NCBI RefSeq assembly: GCF_003097515.1
Contig: NZ_CP029188.1
Location: 6,616,531-6,680,530 of the forward strand
Direction of reading: 5' to 3'
DNA: 64,000 nucleotides
From: Streptomyces tirandamycinicus
Lineage (GTDB): Bacteria; Actinomycetota; Actinomycetes; Streptomycetales; Streptomycetaceae
Part shown: one piece after another, positions 8,680 to 16,764 of the stretch
Layout: each line of letters starts with the position of its first letter
Numbering within the stretch: position 1 is the first letter of the stretch
Translations under genes and position numbers: made by a program
The notes under the pieces: model-generated
The model's database searches: none
Told to the model about the DNA's origin: nothing
What the model saw: only the letters and a program-made list of their open reading frames with translations

Positions 8680-11235
8680 ATGCCCACCGACGTCAAGGAA
8701 GCAGACGACGCCAGAGAAGCCGGTTCCACGACGCGGGGCGGGGGGCCGGCCACGAGCGCGGCATCCCCGGACGCAACGGGGGCACCGGCGGCGGCCGCGG
8801 CCACGCCGGGGGAGTCCGGCGACGGCCCCACGCCGTTCGACGGCCTGGCCGCGACCCGCCCCCGCATCCGCCGCGACGTGCTGTACACCGAGACTCCGGG
8901 CGGCGTCCTCTTCCACAACGCCGACGGAGGCTTCCATCTGACGGGCCGCACCGCGTACCGCTTCGCCTCGCTGATGGTGCCCCACCTCACCGGCCGCCAC
9001 AGCCTCGCCGAGCTCTGCGCGGGATTCGGCGCCCCGCAGCGCCGGATGGCGGCCGAGCTGGTCCGGACCCTCTACGAACGCGACTTCGCACGGGACGTGC
9101 CGGCCGGCGAGGACGACCCGGCGAGCGGCCCGGGCGAGGCCCCCGCCCGCCGCTACGCCACCCAGATCGCCTACGTCGACCACTACACCGACCGCGCGCC
9201 CGAGCGTTTCCGCCGCTTCCGGGACACGGCCGTCGCGGTGCTCGGTGACGACGACGTGGCCCGCTGGTGCGCCCTCAGCCTGGTCCGCAACGGCTGCGCC
9301 GGGATCGCGCTGGGAGCCGACTTCCCCGAGGTGGCCGAGGAAGCGGCGGCGGCCGCCGACGACGGATGCCCCGTGCGGACCGACCGGCTCCCCGCCGACC
9401 CCGGCTGGCCGGAACTCGCCGACTACGACATGGTCGTGGTGACCGGGGCGGGCGCCGCGCGGCGCGTCCACCGGCTGCTGGCCGCGGGCGTCCCCGAGGG
9501 CAAGACCCTGATACCCGTGTGGACCCTCGGCGACCTGGCCGTCACCGGCCCGCTCGCCACCGCCGGCTCCACCGGCTGCTGGTCCTGCGCGCTGCTGAGA
9601 CTGGGAGCCAACCACGACGCGGGCGCCGCCGCCGCACTGTGGAGCGAGGTGGCGGGCGCCGCAACCGAACCGGGCCGGCCCGCCGGAGCGGGGCCCCTCG
9701 GCGGACCGGTGGCCGCCATGACGGGCAACCTGCTCGCCTACGAGATCTTCCGCATCGCCACCGGAGCCCTGCCGGCCGAGACCGACCGGCAGGTGCTGCT
9801 GCAGAACCTGCAGTCCCTCGACGTCGTCGCCGAGCCCCTGCTGCCCCACCCGCGCTGCTCGCTGTGCGGCCCCGGGACCGAACGGGGCGGCCTACGGGCC
9901 GCAGCGGGCGCCGGTGCAGGGGCCGCAGTGGGTGCCGGTCTACGTGCCGGGGCAGAGTCCGGTGCACGGGCCGGGGCGGAAGCCGGTGTACGGTCCGGCG
10001 CGCGCGCCGATGGGGAGAATCCGCCCGGAGCACTCCCCGGCAGCGGACCGGGGACGCCCCCCGTCCTGCCCGGCCCGCTCGCCGCACCCGCCACCGCGAG
10101 TGTGGAGACCGCGCGCGACGCCGAGGACACCGTCGAGGACCTCAACCGCACCAGCACCGCCCTCGTGGGCGCCTTCGCCGGGGTCTTCGCCCGTTTCGAC
10201 GACGAGAGCCTCACCCAGACCCCGCTGAAGGCCACCCGGCTCGAACTGGCCCTCGCACCGGGCACGCGCCGCACGATCGCCGCCTTCGACGTGCACCACC
10301 TCGCCGGAGCCCGGACACGGGCGCTGCGCCTGGCGTCCGAGACATACGTCGAACACGTCGTCCCGGTACGGGTCCTGGCCGGTGCGGGGACGGACCTGCC
10401 CGCCGTGGCCCCGGCCGCGCTCACCACCGGCGCCGGTACCGCGACGGCCGCCGAGGTCGCCGCCTGGGTCGCCGCCACGTCGCTGCTCACCGGGGAGCGC
10501 CTGAGGGTACCGGCCGCGGCCGTGCGGCCGTTCGGCCCGTACAACCGTGAGCGGATCGTCCTCGCGACCTCCGCCGGTGCGGGCTCCGGCGGCACCGACG
10601 CCGAGGCCGCCGGAAGCGGTCTGCTGTCGGCCCTCGCCCACGACGCGCTGCTGCGCGCTCTGCGCGGAACGGCGCGAACCGCGCCGGTCGCACCCGACGA
10701 CGACCCCGAACTCGTGTTCCTGCTCAAGTCCGCCGTCAATCTGGGCATCGAGGCCGAGCTGCTCGACCTCGGTGAGGACGCGCGCACCGGCGCCTTCGCC
10801 GTACTCGCCCGCGAGGCCGGCCGGCCGGCCGCACGCTGGGCCGTCGCCGCCGACCTCACTCGCGGGAAAGCGTGCTGCGCCGCCCTGCGCGACCTGCTGG
10901 GCGTGGTCCAGCTGGCCGCGGACGACCCCGTGTCCGCCGCGGGCACCGGCGACCCCGTGTCCGTCGCGGGCACCGGCGACCGCGGGGCGGCCGCGGACAC
11001 CGGCGACCCGCTCGTCGCCGACCTCGCGGCGGGCACCGTCACCGCCACGGACGGCCCCGTGCCGGCCGACGCGCCCGGCACCACGTTCGACGCCGTCCTC
11101 GACCGGCTGCGCACGAGCGGCCGGGAAGCGCTGTACGTCCGCACGACCCCGGCCGATCTGCGCTCCGGGGGCATCGCCACCGCCCGCGTCCTGCTGACTC
11201 GGGGCGGCCGGGGGAGCGGCACCGATGCCCGCTGA
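8680..11235 (+). CDS. TOMM leader-binding E1-like protein with degenerate YcaO-like C-half
   Basis: An 851-residue protein of the ocin-ThiF/cyclodehydratase partner family. After a disordered start, residues about 60-145 resemble the recognition domain that binds RiPP leaders (LYTETPGGVLFHNADGGFHL). A ThiF-like domain follows (LVRNGCAGIALG and DMVVVTGAGAARRVHRLL), with zinc-type pairs CWSC and CSLC near residues 305 and 390. A long Gly/Ala linker then leads to a C-terminal half (LNRTSTALVGAFAGVF and AHDALLRALRG) that looks like a decayed YcaO fold without the ATP-binding residues. Such proteins present the precursor to the YcaO enzyme. Its stop overlaps the YcaO start at 11225. The decayed-YcaO reading is my inference. 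Confidence 0.86.
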   Translation: MPTDVKEADDAREAGSTTRGGGPATSAASPDATGAPAAAAATPGESGDGPTPFDGLAATRPRIRRDVLYTETPGGVLFHNADGGFHLTGRTAYRFASLMVPHLTGRHSLAELCAGFGAPQRRMAAELVRTLYERDFARDVPAGEDDPASGPGEAPARRYATQIAYVDHYTDRAPERFRRFRDTAVAVLGDDDVARWCALSLVRNGCAGIALGADFPEVAEEAAAAADDGCPVRTDRLPADPGWPELADYDMVVVTGAGAARRVHRLLAAGVPEGKTLIPVWTLGDLAVTGPLATAGSTGCWSCALLRLGANHDAGAAAALWSEVAGAATEPGRPAGAGPLGGPVAAMTGNLLAYEIFRIATGALPAETDRQVLLQNLQSLDVVAEPLLPHPRCSLCGPGTERGGLRAAAGAGAGAAVGAGLRAGAESGARAGAEAGVRSGARADGENPPGALPGSGPGTPPVLPGPLAAPATASVETARDAEDTVEDLNRTSTALVGAFAGVFARFDDESLTQTPLKATRLELALAPGTRRTIAAFDVHHLAGARTRALRLASETYVEHVVPVRVLAGAGTDLPAVAPAALTTGAGTATAAEVAAWVAATSLLTGERLRVPAAAVRPFGPYNRERIVLATSAGAGSGGTDAEAAGSGLLSALAHDALLRALRGTARTAPVAPDDDPELVFLLKSAVNLGIEAELLDLGEDARTGAFAVLAREAGRPAARWAVAADLTRGKACCAALRDLLGVVQLAADDPVSAAGTGDPVSVAGTGDRGAAADTGDPLVADLAAGTVTATDGPVPADAPGTTFDAVLDRLRTSGREALYVRTTPADLRSGGIATARVLLTRGGRGSGTDAR

Positions 11236-13426
11236 CCCGAACACCCGCGGAGCCGCCGCGGCGGTGTCCACGACCGCCGCCCGGGACCGGTCCTGCGAGG
11301 AACTGGCCCGTCTGCTGGGCCCCGCGCTCACCCGGCACGGCATCCGCCGCCGTCCCGACATCGCGGCCCTCGGCGTACGTGACGCCTTCGCACCGGCCTC
11401 GGCGGGTGAGGCCGGACGGTACGCATCCCGTCCGGCCGCCCCCTCGGATGACGCCGGTCCGGCCGTCGGCCCGGACGACCGCGGAGCCTGCGAGTCCGGC
11501 TTGGACGGCCGCCGTGCCCGTGCGACCGGCCCGGACGACCACGGTGCCCGTGCGACCGGCCCGGAGGCACCCCGTCCGGCCGCCGGCCCGGACGACCGCC
11601 GTGCCTGCGCGACCGGCCCGTACGATCACCGCGCCCGCGCGGCTGAACCCGCCGTGCCCGTGCGGCTCTACGGCCACCACGCCGTCGTCGGGCCCCTCGC
11701 CCCCGGAGGGGGCGGGGTGTCCCGCCCCTGCGCACACTGCCTGGAGCGGCGCTGGCAGGCCGTGCGGTCGGTGGCGCTGCGGGAGGCGCTGGAACTGGGC
11801 TCCGGCACCCGGTCCGCGGGCCGCCTCCCGTACGTCACCCCGTTCACCGCGGACGCGCTCGCCGCCCTGATCGCCGGTCTCGTCACCGGCGCCGGCCCCC
11901 GCACCGGGGCGTTCCCGCCCGTGCACCTGGTGGACCTGAGAACCCTGACGGTACGTCACTACCCGTTGGTGCCCGACCCGGAGTGCCCGAGCTGCGCCGT
12001 CCCCGAGGAGGACACCCCGGAGGCCGCCGCGCTCGCCCTCCGGCCCGCTCCCAAGGTCCGGCCGGGCAGTTTCCGGGTCCGCGACATCGGTGACTACGGC
12101 CTGTCCGTCGAGCCGTTCGCCAACCCGCTGTGCGGCGCACTGGGGCCGTCCGTCGTCCACGACGTGTCGTCGACGTCCACCTCGGCCGCCATCGGCTGCT
12201 TCTCCATGCGGTCCGGCGACTACCTCCGCGAGACCTTCTGGGGCGGTCACGCCGACAGCTTCGGGCACAGCGTCCGCATCGGCGTACTGGAAGGGCTGGA
12301 GCGCTACGCGGGGATGCGCCCGCGTGCCAAACGCGCCCGGGTGACGGACTCGCTCGACGGGCTGCGGGCCCGTGGCGCCCACACCGTCGACCCGCGCGTG
12401 TGCGGGCTCTACTCCGACGACTTCCACCGCGCCAACCCGAGGGTCAGGCCGTTCACCCCCGACCGCGAGATCCCCTGGGTGTGGGGCTGGTCGCTGCGCG
12501 ACGAGCGCCCCGTGCTGGTACCCGAGGTGCTGACGTACTACCACGCCCCCGGCCTGGAGAACCGCTTCGTGCAGGAGAGCTCCAACGGCTGTGCTTCCGG
12601 CGGCTGCCTGGAGGAGGCCGTCTACTTCGGGCTGATGGAGGTCGTCGAGCGGGACGCGTTCCTCCTCGCCTGGTACGGACGGGCCCGCCTCCCCGAACTC
12701 GACCCCCGCACCAGCACCCGCCCCGCCACCCGCCACATGGTGGAACGGCTGGAGATGTACGGCTACGAGGCCCGGTTCTTCGACACCCGCATCTCCTTCC
12801 CCATCCCCGTCGTGACCGGTGTCGCCGTACGGTACGACGGCGGTCCGGGCCGGATGTGCTTCGGCGCGGGCGCCGGGCTCGACCCCGAGGCCGCGCTCGC
12901 CGGAGCGCTGTGCGAGATCGCCACCGACGCCGTCAACCTCCAGGGCCGCACCGAGCGCGACGAGTCCCGGCTGCGTGCCATGGCCGAGGACTTCCACCGG
13001 GTCACCGCCCTGCACGACCACCCGCTCGCCTACGGCATCCCGGAGATGGGCCGCCACGCCCACTTCCTGCTCGGCGAGCCCGGCGAACCGCGACCGCCCC
13101 TCGCCCCGCTGGCCGAGCGGTACGGCGACGGCACGGTGCCCCCCGTCTCCGGCGACCTGCGCGACGACCTCGTCCGCTGCCTCGGCGCCGTCACCGGCGC
13201 CGGCTTCGACGTGGTCGTCGTCGACCAGACGATGCCCGAGCAGCGCCGGCTCGGGCTGCGCACGGTCAGCGTGCTCGTACCCGGCCTGCTGCCCATCGAC
13301 TTCGGCTGGAGCCGGCAGCGCGCCCTCGGCATGCCCAGGCTGCGCACCGCCCTGCGGGAGGCCGGTCTGCGCGAGCGCGACCTCACCCCCGCCGACCTCA
13401 ACCCCGCGCCGCACCCCTTCCCCTGA
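11225..13426 (+). CDS. YcaO cyclodehydratase 1 (azoline-forming)
   Basis: A 733-residue YcaO enzyme that activates amide bonds with ATP to make thiazolines and oxazolines from Cys, Ser and Thr. The N-domain has zinc-type pairs PCAHC and CPSC. The catalytic part carries the ATP/Mg signatures EGLERYAG and SSNGCASGGCLEEAVYFGLMEVVERDAF. It ends in PHPFP, matching the PxPxP tail that is important in azoline-forming YcaOs. Residues about 75-145 are an expanded Asp/Arg/Gly-rich repeat (GPDDxxA units) absent from the paralogue at 24013. The ATG overlaps the stop of the E1-like gene, as expected for a two-protein complex. Confidence 0.94.
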   Translation: MPADPNTRGAAAAVSTTAARDRSCEELARLLGPALTRHGIRRRPDIAALGVRDAFAPASAGEAGRYASRPAAPSDDAGPAVGPDDRGACESGLDGRRARATGPDDHGARATGPEAPRPAAGPDDRRACATGPYDHRARAAEPAVPVRLYGHHAVVGPLAPGGGGVSRPCAHCLERRWQAVRSVALREALELGSGTRSAGRLPYVTPFTADALAALIAGLVTGAGPRTGAFPPVHLVDLRTLTVRHYPLVPDPECPSCAVPEEDTPEAAALALRPAPKVRPGSFRVRDIGDYGLSVEPFANPLCGALGPSVVHDVSSTSTSAAIGCFSMRSGDYLRETFWGGHADSFGHSVRIGVLEGLERYAGMRPRAKRARVTDSLDGLRARGAHTVDPRVCGLYSDDFHRANPRVRPFTPDREIPWVWGWSLRDERPVLVPEVLTYYHAPGLENRFVQESSNGCASGGCLEEAVYFGLMEVVERDAFLLAWYGRARLPELDPRTSTRPATRHMVERLEMYGYEARFFDTRISFPIPVVTGVAVRYDGGPGRMCFGAGAGLDPEAALAGALCEIATDAVNLQGRTERDESRLRAMAEDFHRVTALHDHPLAYGIPEMGRHAHFLLGEPGEPRPPLAPLAERYGDGTVPPVSGDLRDDLVRCLGAVTGAGFDVVVVDQTMPEQRRLGLRTVSVLVPGLLPIDFGWSRQRALGMPRLRTALREAGLRERDLTPADLNPAPHPFP

Positions 13427-13484
13427 CCGCCCGCCTCTCCCCGACCGGGCCCGGCCCGGCACCCCACGGAAAAGGAGCACCCCC

Positions 13485-15218
13485 ATGGGGTACGCCCACG
13501 ACTACGCCGCCGCGATCATGCGGCGGGGCAGGGTCCCGATGCCACCGGCCGACTTCGTCCCGAACTGGGCCGACGGCCCGCGGAAGACCAAGTTCTATCC
13601 GGGCGCCGACACCGTGCCGCTGCCCGGCCACACCATGCCGCCCGGGGCGACGGTCGGCCGCGGACTGGCCCCGGACCACGACGGCCCCGGTCACGTCGGC
13701 CCCGGCGACGACGGCCGGGACCATGACGGCCGGGACCACGTCGGCCCCGGTCACGATGGCCGGGACCACGCGGGCCCCGGTCACGACGGCCGGGACCACG
13801 CGGGCCCCGACCGCGACCGCCCGGAGCGCCCCTTCGACCTGCCCGCCCTGTCCGGCATGCTGCGGGACTCCTACGGGCTCACCGGGCGCCGCCTCGGCGT
13901 CCAGGCCAACACCGACCTCGACGCGCTGCCGTTCCACCCGCTCGCCAACTGGTCCCGCGGCACCGCGTCCGGCGGAGGCCTCTACCCCGTCAGCGTCTAC
14001 TGGGTGTCCGGGCCCAGCGGCCCCCTGCCGCCCGGAGTGCACTACTACGCGACCCGGCACCACGCCCTGCAGCGCCTGCTCGCCGGCGATGTCTCCGGAG
14101 AGGTGCGCGAGGCCCTCGGCGACCCGGCCTCCGCGGGCGAACGAGCCGCCGGTACCGACCAGTTCCTCGTGCTCGGGGTCAAGTACTGGCAGAACGCGTT
14201 CAAGTACAACTCCTTCTCCTTCCACGCCGTCACCATGGACGTCGGCACCGTGCTGCAGACCTGGCGGATCTGGGCCCGGGCGCAGGGCCTGCGCGTCGAG
14301 CCGCTGATGTGGTTCGACGAGCGCAGACTGGCCCGGCTGCTGGGGATCCGGACCGAGGACGAGGGCGTGTTCGCCGTCGTGCCGCTGCGCTGGGAGGGCG
14401 CGCGGGCCAGGCCCGCGCCGCCGGCGGACACCGCGACCGTCCGCCGCCGCGACGCCGAACGCTCGCGCACCGTCCTCACCTTCGACGCGGTGCGGAGGAT
14501 GCAGGCGGCCACGGAGGAGCACGCCGCCCGCCGGCCCGCCGCGGGGGCGCTCGCCCCGGCAGCCGCTCCGGTCCCCGACCGCGGGCTGCCGGCCGTCCCG
14601 CTGCCCGCGCCGACGCCGCTGGACACCGATGTGCGCACCGCGCTGCGCGACCGCCGCAGCAGCTTCGGCCGGTTCGACGCCCGGCGGCCCCTGAGCGCCG
14701 AGCACCTGGCGTCCTGCCTGGCGGCCGCGGCCGACGGCGCGTCCCTCGGCGGCGACACCGGCACCGGTACCACCCGGATCGCCGGTCTGTACGCCTTCGT
14801 CGGCCACACCGAGGGCATCACCCCCGGCGCCTACGCCTACGACCCGGCGGCACACGCCCTGCGGCTGGTGAAGGCGGGGCCGCCCGGCACCTTCCTGCAG
14901 AAGAACTACTTCCTGGCCAACTACAACCTGGAGCAGACCGGCGCGGTCCTCGTGCCGACCGTCCGCACCGGCGCGGTGCTCGACACCGTCGGCGACCGCG
15001 GTTACCGGATCGTCAACGCCGTGGTCGGCGCGATCTCGCAGAGCGTCTACACCGCCGCCTCCGCCCTCGGCGTCGGCTGCGGCGTCGCGCTCGGCTTCGA
15101 CAACGTCGCGTACTCCGAGGAACTCGGCCTCGAACGCACCGGAGAGTCACCCCTGCTGATCATGATGCTCGGCAGCGAACGGCCCGCGCCCGCCGACTTC
15201 CGCCACGAGATCGCCTGA
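13485..15218 (+). CDS. SagB-type FMN-dependent azoline dehydrogenase
   Basis: A 577-residue nitroreductase-fold protein, the enzyme class that oxidises azolines to azoles in TOMM pathways. There are two nitroreductase-like halves: residues about 110-300 (NWSRGTASGGGLYPVSVYWV, typical of SagB) and about 385-577 (RRSSFGRF, then NAVVGAISQSVYTAASALGVGCGV). The N-terminal MGYAHDYAAAIMRRGRVPMP is characteristic of the family. Residues about 64-110 are an unusual His/Asp/Gly-rich tandem repeat (GRDHxGPGHD units). The start has AAGGAG nine bases upstream. It follows YcaO 1 by 58 bases. An insertion element begins just after its stop. Confidence 0.92.
   Translation: MGYAHDYAAAIMRRGRVPMPPADFVPNWADGPRKTKFYPGADTVPLPGHTMPPGATVGRGLAPDHDGPGHVGPGDDGRDHDGRDHVGPGHDGRDHAGPGHDGRDHAGPDRDRPERPFDLPALSGMLRDSYGLTGRRLGVQANTDLDALPFHPLANWSRGTASGGGLYPVSVYWVSGPSGPLPPGVHYYATRHHALQRLLAGDVSGEVREALGDPASAGERAAGTDQFLVLGVKYWQNAFKYNSFSFHAVTMDVGTVLQTWRIWARAQGLRVEPLMWFDERRLARLLGIRTEDEGVFAVVPLRWEGARARPAPPADTATVRRRDAERSRTVLTFDAVRRMQAATEEHAARRPAAGALAPAAAPVPDRGLPAVPLPAPTPLDTDVRTALRDRRSSFGRFDARRPLSAEHLASCLAAAADGASLGGDTGTGTTRIAGLYAFVGHTEGITPGAYAYDPAAHALRLVKAGPPGTFLQKNYFLANYNLEQTGAVLVPTVRTGAVLDTVGDRGYRIVNAVVGAISQSVYTAASALGVGCGVALGFDNVAYSEELGLERTGESPLLIMMLGSERPAPADFRHEIA
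13674..13815 (+). repeat. In-frame His/Asp/Gly-coding tandem repeat in the dehydrogenase gene
   Basis: GACCACG-AC/GCGGGCCCCGGTCAC-GACGGCCGG-like units repeat several times and encode GRDHxGPGHD blocks. The repeats are nearly identical at DNA level, which indicates recent slippage or unequal recombination. Confidence 0.7.
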
Positions 15219-15254
15219 TTCGAAAATCCACCGTCCCGTGTCTGTACCTGCTGG

Positions 15255-16494
15255 TCAGGCAGCTCCTTCTGTTTGGAGGGTGACTTGGTAGCCGAGTTGG
15301 TTGAGCTGGCTCACCAGGCGTCGGGTCTGCCTGGCCCGGCCGGTGCGTTCGATGAAGTAGTGGCCGCCGAGGTCGGCGTATTCGGCGTCGTGGGTGAACA
15401 TGTGCCAGACGGCGGTCAGGATCGAGTGCTCCAGGGCGACCAGCGCGCGTTTCTTGCCGCGGCGGGCGACGATGCGCCGGTAGCGGGCGGCGAGGTAGGT
15501 GTCCTTGGTCCGCGATGCGGACACGGCGGCCTGGCCGAGAGCGGCCTTCAGCCAGGGATCGCCGGCGGGTCTTGCCGCTGCCGGTTCTGCCGCCGGACTG
15601 GTGGTTGCCGGGACACACCCCGGCCCAGGAGGCCAGGTCGGCCGCACTGGGGAAGCGGGTGATGTCGGCGCCGATCTCGGAGAGGATCACCTGTGCTGCC
15701 CGGGTGTCGACGCCGGGGATGGTCACGAGGAGTTCGATGCGGCGGCGAAAGGGCTGCAGCATCACCTCGATGTGCTCGCTGAGCTTGGTCTCGGTGGCGG
15801 TGCAGGCGTCGATCCGGTCCAGCATCGCCCGGGCCAGGAAGGCGTGGTGGGCGGTGAAGTTCCCGGTGAGGGCCTCGACGAGGGCGTCGGTCTTGCGGCG
15901 CATGCTGCCTTTGGCCAGGTCGGCGAGGTCGTGCGGGTCGCGCTCGCCGGCGATGAGGGCCTCGAGCATCGCGCGGCCGGAGACGCCCAGGATGTTGGAG
16001 ACGGTGGCGGACAGCTTGATGCCGGTGTCCTCCAGCAGTTTCTCCAGCCGCTGGGTCTCCCGGGTGCGTTCGCGGATGATCTCGGTGCGGTAGCGGGTGA
16101 CGTCCCGCAGCTGCCGGATCGGCTCCGGGGGCACGAAGCTGGGGCGGACCAGGCCGTGTTCGACAAGCGTGGCGATCCACTCGGAGTCCTTGACGTCGGT
16201 CTTGCGGCCGGGCACCGACTTCATGTGCCGGGCGTTGAGCAGCCAGCACTCCATGTCGTGTTCCAGCAGGTAGAACACCGGTTTCCAGTACACGCCGGTG
16301 GCTTCCATGCCGACCACGGTGATGCCCTCGGCGAGCAGCCAGTCCCGCATCGCCAGCAGACTGGAGGTCACCGCGGAGAAGGTCCGCACCTCGCTGCGGC
16401 GCCTCGTGCCGGTGCCGCTGGGCACGCGGATGCAGACCTTCACGTCGATCTTGCTGATGTCGATTCCTGCGCAGCGTTCGTGGATCACTTCCAT
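15255..16494 (-). pseudogene. IS110-family transposase, frameshifted
   Basis: The reading frame from ATG 16494 gives the N-terminal DEDD/RuvC-like part (AGIDISKIDVKVCI, GMEATGVYWKPV, KTDVKDSEWIATL) and continues through the helical middle to IPGVDTRAAQVILSEIGADITRF and WAGVCPGNHQSGGRTGSGKTR. After that the family sequence (GDPWLKAALGQAAVSASRTKDTYLAARYRRI through the end QTEGAA) continues in another frame, ending at 15255. The break is near 15560-15567 and requires a one- or two-base indel. It separates the DEDD domain from most of the C-terminal Tnp20 domain that carries the catalytic serine in this family. The element is therefore probably immobile unless the shift is a sequencing error or is bypassed. 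Confidence 0.85.
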
Positions 16495-16737
16495 CCCGTC
16501 GGCACCCCCTCCAGTCGTCGGCCGCGAGCACGCGACCGTCCGGCGGGGGTCCGGCAGGCGGAAGAGTCTGATTCACGTGCTCGGAGCAACACATCCGGGT
16601 GCCTGTCGGTGGACCCCCAGCGTCCTACTGACCCACGGGCTCGGAACGCGCCAAGGCGAGACGACGTCCGCCGGACGACCACGCACCGATTTTCACGCAC
16701 ACAGGGTGTCGCCGTCAGGCGACCGGACTACTGACCC
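16495..16737 (-). ncRNA. Candidate bridge-RNA region of the IS110 element
   Basis: IS110-group elements encode a structured bridge RNA in the non-coding end upstream of the transposase, and this 243-base interval is in that position. I see GC-rich self-complementary pieces (for example around 16500-16560 and 16600-16690), but I have not folded it and cannot mark the target- and donor-binding loops. The call is by position and family only. Confidence 0.35.
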
Positions 16738-16764
16738 ATGAGAACCGGAAGGGTGGGGACCACG

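Larger units (their letters stand above)
15219..16737 (-). mobile_element. IS110-family insertion sequence (decayed), approximate limits
   Basis: The segment between the dehydrogenase stop and the LanB gene holds an IS110-type transposase on the minus strand plus about 240 bases of upstream non-coding DNA, the layout of IS110 elements. These elements lack long terminal inverted repeats, so the ends given are simply the gene-free limits. A short ATTTTC block occurs in inverted orientation near both edges (about 15226 and 16690). The element splits what was almost certainly one operon and points against the direction of RiPP transcription. Confidence 0.75.
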
